DNA from: Balanoglossus misakiensis
Lineage: Eukaryota > Hemichordata
Assembly: GCA_040954595.2 (NCBI GenBank)
Contig: CM082597.2
Location: 6,820,001 to 6,884,000, forward strand
Reading direction: 5' to 3'
Length of the DNA: 64,000 nucleotides
The notes under the pieces were generated by a model. It made no database searches, was not told the origin of the DNA, and saw nothing but the letters and a program-made list of their open reading frames with translations. The translations under genes were made by a program, and so were the position numbers. This document shows, one piece after another, positions 55,640 through 64,000 of this stretch. Position 1 is the stretch's first letter; every line of letters begins with the position of its first letter.

Positions 55640-55839
55640 CTCGTTGATGTCCATTCCGTTGGTGAAAGACCACGAGTGCTTATAGTAATCCTGTAGTTTA
55701 TGGTTGAGGGGAGACGGGATCTGATGAAATTTGATGAATTCTTTCAACAGCTGCATTTGTTGGTGAAACTTGGTCATTCCCGAATACAGACGTTCTATTA
55801 TAGCTGTGACGTTACCAAACACGCATGCGTACATCAGTG
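55640..55839 (-). CDS. ERG exon: end of S6 and C-linker
   Basis: Acceptor ttattttcag, donor GAG|gtatgc. It encodes LMYACVFGNVTAIIERLYSG then FIKFHQIPSPLNHKLQDYY and GMDINE. Tyr and Phe at the positions equivalent to human ERG Y652 and F656 are kept. Confidence 0.93.
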
Positions 55840-56284
55840 CTGAAAATAAACACGGGAATATGTCACTGAAGTGAAAGAGAGTTCTGTAATATGGTGGACA
55901 TTTAAGGTGGTACTGGAGTTTATATGGCGGTTTTGTCCAAAATCCGAACCGTGAAACAAGTTGGTTTGTCTTATGCTAACACTAATTATAAGAAACATGT
56001 CTTGATAAAAACATGACCTGTCGAAAAACCATTCTTTCCAACATATATTTTTTTCTTTCCTTCAACAGTTTGTTCAGATGACGTGGGTTCGGTGACACTT
56101 GCTTGGTGATCGGCATATGTACACAGATTCACTCACTTTGCCAAATGATGAACACGTTTGCTGTGATTGAAGGACTAGAACAGCGAATCGAACGATTTAT
56201 CAAATCGTTTTTAGACATACCATAGTATTACGATATTCATAACAAAAAAGTAAGAAAGACTGTGTAAATATTCCAATATCTTAC

Positions 56285-56687
56285 CTCCGAGAAGCATTGC
56301 ACATATACAGAATACCTTCTCCCCGTCCGTATTTGCAGCTACATTTCCAAATCCTACCGTAGTAACAGTTGTCAGGGTGAAATATAACGCAGTTATATAC
56401 TTTGATTTCATCGACGGTCCACTGTCTGTCATATTAGTGACGTATGGTTGCATCAGGTCCTCGCTCAGTTGATCCAACCAACTGATTGGTGCATGCAAAT
56501 TCCCTCTCTCGTATTTGCCAATGGCGTAGAAGATGCACGCCATCCAGTGGGCAATCAGGGCGAATGTGCACATCAAGAGAATCAAGACAGCCGGTGCATA
56601 CTGCGAATAACGGTCAACCTTGCGAGCCACGCGAACCATACGTAGTAACCTGGCTGTCTTTAATAATCCCAGGGCTTTAGTAGTGGT
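56285..56687 (-). CDS. ERG exon: S4, S5, pore and start of S6
   Basis: Acceptor tattttacag, donor GGAG|gtaaga. S4 is [20 protein letters not shown] with Arg/Lys every third residue. S5 is [20 protein letters not shown]. The pore is [17 protein letters not shown]-glycosylation-type NMT lies in the turret. Confidence 0.95.
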
Positions 56688-57546
56688 CTGTAAAATAAAT
56701 ACTCCAGATTATCATGTGGAACTAAAATGAGATCTTGTCAAGACACGATCACCCATCATACTAGTACAGGATTTAAGCAATAAAACACCAGCGGGAAATG
56801 ATTTAATCCAAGCTGAAATGATTCCCGCCTTTAATGAAAGAACGTCTCACAAAATTGCTAGACATCCCCGGCCTGCTTGGTGGAGAGGCGCGTTTGTTTG
56901 AAGCAACACAAAGTGCGCGTGTCGTCAGCATCCACTGTCCGGATGTAAATACTAGTATAACGTGGTTGTATGAAGAACACTAACGTATTGTTTGGTGAAA
57001 TGGCAAGGGGCGTTTATCCTCCCACACCCGGCCCCCGTCTCACGTCAGACAAATGCAGACAGTCCCGCAATACATGTACACGGCCAGTCAGTCATGCAGT
57101 CAGTCAGTCCACAATCGACATGCAACAACAGGTCAGAGTGGCGAATGAACTCCCCCACGTGAATTCCGAGAGCGTGTCTTTATATACCAGTGAACACCTG
57201 GTTTGAATAATATTATAATGGCCACGTTCACCTGTGTTTTTGTGTGTGGTGAAATATATTAAAACACACGCCCAGCGACGTGCAAAATAAATTGTGAACC
57301 TCTGGAACCAAGCTCTTCTGCTTCTCTCTCGACCATGCGTTCAAAATTAAACTAGGAGTGACGTACTACTCGTAAAACCACTTTTCTTTGACTATGTCCG
57401 GGTATGAAAATTTATGTGGTCGAGTGATCACGAACTCCAGGTACTGTCATTTTGATAAGGTATTTTTTGCAGGATGTTGTGGTTTATTTTAAATTTTGCC
57501 GACGTTTTGTGCATCGCACCTGCTTGGTTGTAAAATTTGAATATCA

Positions 57547-57848
57547 TTAAAGGGACAAAGTCTCTCTCTCGCTACCCTTTTACATTAATTATGTTTGATA
57601 CAAGACACTGTTTATGTTAATGTACATGTGTATATGTAGTGAATGAACGTTCAACCACACACAACCTCCATCCCGTTTGTAGGATATGAGAGTAAAAACA
57701 TGCCCAAAATGAATGAATGGTAGAGGTGGAAGGTGTGTGTGGTAGAACATTGATTGACTATATATCCACACGTAGAATAACATAAATGGTGTCTTGTATC
57801 AAATATAGTTAATGAAAACAGGCAGCGAGAGAGAGAGAGTCCCTTTAA
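57547..57848. mobile_element. TTAA foldback MITE, family P
   Basis: TTAA at both ends; centre shortened (AATGAATGAATGGTAGAGGT). It lies about 45 bp downstream of the ERG S3 exon donor. Confidence 0.85.
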
Positions 57849-57892
57849 ATATTTGCAAGACATCAAGCGTCTCTGCACAGAAGTTCACTCAC

Positions 57893-58006
57893 CTCGTCCT
57901 GTTCAATCCACAGCTGTATGAGGTCAAAGGGTATGGCTGCAATGGCGTCAATGATGAACCAACTTTTGAGATAGTGTAGGGCGATTTTCTTGGAGGCTGA
58001 AATAAC
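57893..58006 (-). CDS. ERG exon: S3
   Basis: Acceptor ttttgtcaacag, donor GAG|gtgagt, phases 0-0. It encodes VISASKKIALHYLKSWFIID then AIAAIPFDLIQLWIEQDE, the ERG S3 with D-x6-PFDL. Confidence 0.93.
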
Positions 58007-58087
58007 CTGTTGACAAAAATACCACAAGGATAATGTTTATCTGTCCTGATATAATTTGATTGCAATTGATCAAAACAATTATGGGGG

Positions 58088-58110
58088 TCACACACACACA
58101 CACACACACA
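58088..58110. repeat. (CA)n microsatellite
   Basis: About eleven CA units in the ERG intron after S1-S2. Confidence 0.9.
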
Positions 58111-58642
58111 CCAATAAGACGGTTCTGAAGCGTTTCAGATCAGATACCGTCTTTAAAAAAATGTGTGGACGGTGTATAGTGGTTCTGAAACGGCTTAGAT
58201 TTGAGACGACTTTGCCAGCCAGACCTGAGCCGGTGTAAGGATTAACACCTCTCCATAAAATAATAATTTTAATCCGATCAGCTGGCGGGTCTGAAGATAC
58301 CGTTTGTAATGCCGACCAGTGGTGCAACATCTTACTAACGTTGTGAATATTCGTGGCTATGTGTCAAGATTTCTCCGACAGTTTTATCAATTGTCTGTGG
58401 CTTTCATTTCTGTACTGCTTTATACACGACGGGCTTATCATTTTCCCAGATTTACGCATAATTTGAAGGAAAAACACAATAAGAAGCCACTGAGGGAATT
58501 GGCCTCAATGAAAGGTGTGTGTGTGTGGGGGGGGGGGGGTTACTGGCAACGGACAGCATGCACCAAATTGACCCGGGCAGGTCATATGATCAACTAACTT
58601 AGTAGGCCTCTGGTCGAGTCAGTATGCACTGACCTGGTCTGT

Positions 58643-58823
58643 GTGTGTTGTCACCTATGAAAATTTAGCCACAGTAACCATGGCAAACTGAGATCAATCG
58701 CAGATTTTCAGTGGGTGGCTCACGCGAAAAAAGAGCGCCACCATATGTTCTTCAGAACGTTCAAATACGCCATTTCAGCCATATATAGGCGTATGTAAAT
58801 TGAAGGTGACCGTATACCTTTAA
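58643..58823. mobile_element. TTAA MITE family T, copy
   Basis: Right end GGTGACCGTATACCTTTAA intact with TTAA; left end eroded. Matches 20508-20701. Confidence 0.75.
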
Positions 58824-59183
58824 CACACCGTGACAATGCACAGGCAGTTATGTGACTGTACAGACGAAGCGTCACCACAGCGTCTATCTTTCAGCGGAAC
58901 CTCAAAATAAACCATTAATACAATACACAAAATCAATACTTTAACGTGGTGGTTGTATCGATTATACCAGGCACCAGATCATGCCATGTTGACTAGAATA
59001 GACTCAACTTACGTCATGAACACAACAAACCGGTTATTGTCGAGCAAAAACTGACGCCGACCGCTGTACGTTTAAAACAAGGACAAGTGTGACCAGAAAC
59101 AGTACAAACTACCAGTGCCATAACCCAAACCTAATGTAGTTCATACTAAATAAAGTCTATGTACAGATGTATGGTTCCTGCTT

Positions 59184-59446
59184 ATTCTTTACTATCAATC
59201 ACGTGATCTGGCCATGTCATGTGACCCACGGCGTTGTCATTTCCAGGTGACGGGCAAGCAATATTTCGGCATCCAGTAAAAGTTTTTCCGAGTATGTTTT
59301 TACTTTAAAACCGCTAGACATGTAACATGTCTCATGTATGGTGCCTTATCAGCCTCGTGGCGTTTCGTCTGTACTGTCTTTGTCTGCACCACGTTGCTGA
59401 AGTTGCCCGTCATCTGGAAATTTGAATGCCAACGTAACTGTTGGTT
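59184..59446. mobile_element. MITE family R1, copy lacking the far end
   Basis: Starts ATTCTTTACTATCAATCACG and runs to about CCAACGTAACTG; distal terminus missing. Confidence 0.8.
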
Positions 59447-61576
59447 TTCTACACAAGAGGGGCTGTGTCTATTCAACTTCGTCGCTTGTATAACTTGTTT
59501 ATATCTCGATCCAGGTAAGCGGAGAAATCAAGCTAATTACCATATGCACAGAATTGACACTTGTATAAATCGATAATCCCATTAAATAATAAGCATTTAC
59601 ACCATTGTACCTTAATTATTGACACCACTCAACATTTCACACTTGCTATTTTTGTACAAGTACTACTGTCAAATTATTTGAAGTGTTTTTCATATATTTT
59701 AACCATTCTTGTTAGTGAAGAAATGATACACATATTTATTTACTGTACCACGTTGACTAACTATTGTCAATAGAGCGTTGTGTATACATATTGTGTAAAC
59801 AGTTGGATGACGTCATTTATGGTGCATACTAAACATTATCGCTAGACTGGATGCAGAAATCTGACCATTGATTCTGGGTGATAAAATATGAATGCTTTCG
59901 TAACATGAGCCATCTTTTTGTTTATTGGCCACTATTTTCATGTTAGCTAAACTTCGATACTGGAAATCGTGCGACAGAATTCACTAGGTACGGGCAGGTG
60001 GACACTTGTCCTGAAACAATGCGATCATCATCCCCGAGGGAAATACGTCTTTGGTCAGGCTACGATATTAGCGGTCTTTTTCAAGGCTATACATAATCTT
60101 ATATCGTTCCGTTTTTTTGTCCAGTTTAATTACACATACAATGAAAACGAGAATGGCGTATGCGATTTTGTTTAGTCACACGGAAAACGACATTTTGTTG
60201 AGCAAAATTCTTGATTTAATATATCCATTAGCTCTGCACTGGTATTACTGTTAGAGTCTGTCGCTTGTCTATGTTTGTGGGGAATCTGCACTCGGTGGGT
60301 ATACTCGGGTACCACGACACTACCTCATGATGCTTCTCTAAGTTGGAGAGTTTCGTCATGAGGTAGGAGGGGCTACATGTATGCCGCCCGCTTGTCATAA
60401 CTACATTCGCTAATTATTTTCAACGCCATATCTGGTCTCCAGCGTCAACCTTAAGCATAAATTGTGATTTCATATATCCCTTGACTCTGTACTGGTATTA
60501 CTGTTAGAGTATGGCTGTGGTACATTTTGATTAGTTTGGAAGCGGTGTTCTAGGAAATTGACAGCTGCAATGTTGACTTCCTATGTAATTTTGTGTCAAC
60601 AAACACTACAATATGTCATTGTTGATTTCATAATTTCTGTTAGAATGCCAATTGCAGCAGAGTTGGAAATTGACAGGGACAGTAGCTGTTACTTTTGATA
60701 ATTCTTGGAACACCCGATATTGTCACTGAAACTATTTAAAACTCCCCAGACTATTCCGGTGTTATTTTAAGTCCAGCTAATTCATGTTAAAGCCTCTAAT
60801 TTATTCACTACGCATGCAATATATGGCCGCTAAATGCATGGCGTTTCAGTTCACAAATTGACGTAGAAAGAAGCGCCAACCATACACAGAGCTTTGATGC
60901 GTTGTAAATAGAACTACTTCACAAAGGTCGATTTTATTGCTCGTTACGGCAGGGCTTTAGTGATAATAATCCCTCCCTTGCACTATTGTTTGGCGATTAG
61001 TCATCTTTGGTTAACGCCGATGATTTTTTATTCAAGAAATATGAAAGAAGGGTTTAGTTTCGACTTGTATTCCTAAAAGGAAGGCGTGTAAACGGAACAG
61101 CGATGCAGGTGACTGTTCGATACACAAAAGATATGTTGTAGACGACAACGGAAATATTCTCTTCAATTTATGCTATGAAAATCTATAACTGGGCACATTA
61201 GTGATTCTTTTGTAAGCTTTCACTGACACGCATGCGTAATAAAGCGGCAGGGAAATGGGAAAATGTGTTTAAAAATTAATACTGAGTGTTTTGATGCAGA
61301 ATTGAGGATGTAGTGGCATGTTATTGGAATCTCGTTTTTATTTGCTGCACAAATTTGTCGGCAACTTTCTGTGCTATTCACTCAATGCAATAATATACTT
61401 CCCGTTCTATGTTGTTGTTTTCCATTTTATATTTTCTGCATTTTTATTGACAAGTATACTATTTAGACATCTGGTCAGTTTTAACTATTACTTGTATGTT
61501 AGATGTCACATATGGATGTGGTTGTTTTGTTTAAAGTCGGTCTACAAACACCATTTATTATACAAGTCGGTCGTTA
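59447..61576. other. ERG intron, nothing coding recognised
   Basis: A block with CATTAGCTCTGCACTGGTAT at about 60226 recurs as CCTTGACTCTGTACTGGTAT at about 60478, each followed by TACTGTTAGAGT. These are two diverged repeat units. No exon. Confidence 0.5.
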
Positions 61577-61844
61577 GGCCGAAATAAAAAAATATATGCT
61601 GTTCCGATTACCCGACCTATCCTAATTTTAACCCGCCGATCCTAAACTTTTTAGAGATTCGTAAACCGGAAGTAAAAATAACGATGTCAAATATACAACA
61701 TTTATGAAAATTGCGAGAATCACGCAAGAGCTATGACGCCATTCAAAATTTCTACACTACGGCGGCCAAAGATAAAAAAAAAAAAAATCCCTACCCTATT
61801 TTTGAAAACCATGTAATCGAAACAGCACATATTAGTTTTTGGCC
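61577..61844. mobile_element. GGCC-ended MITE (Harbinger-like), 268 bp
   Basis: TTA flanks (61574-61576 and 61845-61847). Ends include TATGCTGTTCCGATTAC and GTAATCGAAACAGCACATA. Same family as 47575-47914. Confidence 0.85.
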
Positions 61845-62573
61845 TTATCATTTCATCTTTGCAGCAATATAACTGTTCTATAGATGTAGTTTCAGGCACT
61901 CATGGCATGCGTCGAACCTTAGTGTCATTCTGTAAAATATCTGAATGGCTGAGCTTATTGTGTGGCGACTGTTTTTTCTCACAACCGAGTGATAATCACA
62001 TCTACACTTAACAAAAGAACTACAAGTGTACTAAAAACAATCGCGGTGAATAACATCTTTGTGGAAGTTGGACTTGAATAATGGCGGTAATTAGAAAAAA
62101 TCAATAGTTGATCTCATTAAGAGTTGTAAACACAGCGTCTGAACGAACAGTTAAGCTGTGACCTGTACGGCCGTATAGATTAGTCGAACACATTGTGCAG
62201 TCGACATGAGCCTGTGTTGACATCCGGCACGACATTACAATGCACAAAACACTGGCATTTAAAGCAAAATGTAATCCACGCTTGAGTGAATTTTTTCAAC
62301 TCAAGTTTAGTTTCGGCAATGATTCTTGGAATGATGACCAGATAGTGTTTAATCGGGGGTCGGTCCACTTTCAAGTGAGCACGCGATAAGTGGAAAGACA
62401 CGCCGAGCTTATAGAATCAATTCTATTCGTACAAAGTGGGATTAGAGACACACTTGACAAACGTATTGCCATATCGACTTCTATATATATTTAAAGCTAC
62501 AATATCCACCGGATAAGTTTTAAAACTGTGAACATTGACTGAAATTACACGGAGGAAAGTTAACATGGCTTAC

Positions 62574-62870
62574 CTCTCCTAAATTCTGGTCCACGTAGGT
62601 TGTTCTAAAGTTGATGACGATATCGAAGAGGAACATGATGTCGACCAATAGATCGACGACCACAGTGGGATTCTTGTAACTTTGCGAGCCTTGCTCACCA
62701 CTGCGGAGCATAAAGGCAGCTGAATATGGCGTCAAGATTGCCGTGTATATGACGAGGAGAAGAACCAGCCAGTCCCAGCATGCTTTGAACGGCGAGTAGT
62801 GGAGAATAGTGAAGCGTGGAATCTTTTTGCTGGATCGCGTTTTGTCCGAAGGGTCGCCGGTCAAGTCCTC
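62574..62870 (-). CDS. ERG exon: pre-S1, S1 and S2
   Basis: Acceptor tttggaacag and donor GAG|gtaagc, phases 0-0. It encodes [20 protein letters not shown] then [20 protein letters not shown] (S1) and [20 protein letters not shown] with [12 protein letters not shown] (S2). The frame also stays open upstream to an ATG at 62925-62927, so the same exon could start a shorter isoform. Confidence 0.93.
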
Positions 62871-62927
62871 CTGTTCCAAATTAAGATGTTTCAAACAATA
62901 ATGACAACACCGCCATAACTTATCCAT
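62871..62927 (-). CDS. Possible alternative ERG N-terminus (PAS-less isoform)
   Basis: In frame with the S1-S2 exon, an ATG in a near-perfect Kozak context (CTCCACCATGG) gives [19 protein letters not shown] joined to EDLTGDP. Vertebrate ERG1b also starts from an alternative short N-terminus without the PAS domain. Here the ATG and coding exon are contiguous, so an internal promoter would suffice. Confidence 0.4.
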
Positions 62928-63898
62928 GGTGGAGCTTTAAAATGTTATCATGAAGCAGCAGTTTAGAATACATCCATCCATGTATAGCCGAAGGTTCGGG
63001 TCGCTCGATAGCTTTTATTGAATTACCACAACGAAGTCTCGTTCATTCTTCCTTTATCTCGTGAGATTTTTCTATTAATGATATCTATTTTTATTCATAA
63101 CTGGTAAATTAATGAAGGATGGACGAGGTCTTAGTACGAATGCATATCAGCTGTCAGTCAAAATTAAGGGCAGATGTTAATTAAAGACAACCGAAAGTTT
63201 CATCTGCCGTGTCTTCTGTGTGTAGTTCAAACGTTTCCTGCGACTTTTAAGAACTCAAATTGTGTCTGCCATAATGTCGTATTTTAGTTTTGTAGCGATT
63301 TCATCTTTAAAAAAGATTGCTTTTTTATTTTTTTAGTGAAGTACAACTGAATACATGTAAAGAGATCAATAATTTTCCCAGTAGAAACTTAATAAGTAAA
63401 ATGGTTTCGAAATGAAACAGAGGAAAATAGTGACCGTTGAATTTTCTGCTTCATTTTCAACATAGCTAATATCTGCATAATGTCCAGTGTTTTTGTTGAC
63501 ATCGTGAATACAAGTGCGGACCTAAATTCCTGTTTCAACAATACCCGGGGCCAACCCTGATTGTACAGATGTGGTTTGTGTCTAATACAAACAGGGTACG
63601 AGACATGTCAATATACTTTAGGGAGTTGTTTCACATTCCGAATAAAAATTCAAGTCTTTGAGAGAGATTTGTCGAGAAATAGCAGTAGTTATGATTTGTT
63701 CGCCTTTGGTGAACTAAAGTTTGCCATGATTGGTTGCAATCGTCCAATCAACAATGTCAACTTATCAGGGTTTTTTCTTTTTCGATCAAATACGTATCTA
63801 ACAAGGGATTTCTGATTATTTATCGAGGGAGACGCGTGAGAGGCATTTGAAGGTAAGACCTGTAGAATGATCACGTGACATTAAAAAAGACCACTTAC
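62928..63898. other. ERG intron / possible alternative promoter region
   Basis: No exon or repeat recognised. It would be the upstream region of the alternative start at 62927. Confidence 0.4.
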
Positions 63899-64000
63899 GA
63901 ACACAGGAAAGGCGGCTACATCCGGTTCATTAGAAGCACAGGTGTCATGGAAACAGTCCCTGATGTACTGAAGAGTGTTGCCCATGTTTGTTGGATGGAA
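63899..64000 (-). CDS. ERG exon: N-terminal cytoplasmic segment (partial)
   Basis: Frame FHPTNMGNTLQYIRDCFHDT then CASNEPDVAAFPVF ends at donor TTC|gtaagt, phase 0, compatible with 62870. It would be the linker before S1. Similarity to known ERG linkers is weak, so this exon is the least certain of the channel. Confidence 0.5.

Larger units (their letters stand above)
48668..64000 (-). other. Gene model: ERG-type (KCNH2/6/7-like) voltage-gated K+ channel, 5' incomplete
   Basis: Exons, 5' to 3': 63899-64000 (partial), 62574-62870, 57893-58006, 56285-56687, 55640-55839, 54606-54858, 53817-54010, 50595-50649, 49815-49898, 48668-49263. All phases agree and the visible frame is 765 codons plus stop. 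The order is cytoplasmic N-terminal segment, S1-S6 with a GFGN selectivity filter, C-linker, cyclic-nucleotide-binding-homology domain and a C-terminal tail with a coiled coil. GFG (not GYG) and the [12 protein letters not shown] start of S1 point to the ERG branch of the EAG family. ERG channels carry repolarising K+ current at the plasma membrane. The PAS domain, expected upstream, is outside the window. Confidence 0.88.

Overview
This is a window of animal nuclear DNA: spliced genes with GT-AG introns, long repeat-filled introns, many microsatellites, a spliceless tRNA gene and dozens of short non-autonomous DNA transposons. The gene set (a kringle/WSC/C-type-lectin mosaic protein, TRIM-NHL duplicates, a Shisa-like receptor, one ERG-type potassium channel and an expanded-family glycosyltransferase-like exon) suggests an invertebrate deuterostome. 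Amphioxus is my first guess and a hemichordate my second; the species is inference.

Layout. 1-667 (-): 5' end of a glycosyltransferase-like gene running off the left edge. 2077-8310: a TTAA foldback MITE split by about 6 kb of nested elements with GCTGCAAGCAGC heads and hairpin tails. 8372-13069 (+): a four-exon Shisa-like gene, assembled here with consistent phases (253 aa). 15302-45339 (-): a 13-exon mosaic gene predicted to encode a 686-aa secreted protein with the order signal peptide, EGF-like, kringle, WSC, CTLD, CTLD, CTLD. Its intron between the EGF-like and kringle exons is 15.8 kb and holds a tRNA-Lys(TTT) gene, two intronless TRIM-NHL genes lying in a 4-kb duplication, and a decayed third filamin/proline-rich relative. 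48668-64000 (-): ten exons of an ERG-type (KCNH2/6/7-like) voltage-gated K+ channel, from the cytoplasmic N-terminal region (incomplete at the right edge) to the C-terminal coiled coil.

The genes do not form one pathway. The mosaic lectin looks like an extracellular recognition protein. The TRIM proteins are probable E3 ligases or RNA-binding regulators. Shisa is a membrane adaptor and ERG an excitability channel. What connects the window is its mobile DNA. At least five different short elements share a TAGTCT/TAGACT terminus and 9-bp target duplications. They nest up to three deep at 17475-19284, one interrupts the filamin/proline relic, and one appears to have duplicated the splice donor of Shisa exon 2. 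TTAA foldbacks and TWA-flanked, GGCC- or GGGAGCC-ended elements form further families.

All gene models were read by eye from ORFs, splice consensus and phase arithmetic; no database search was possible.
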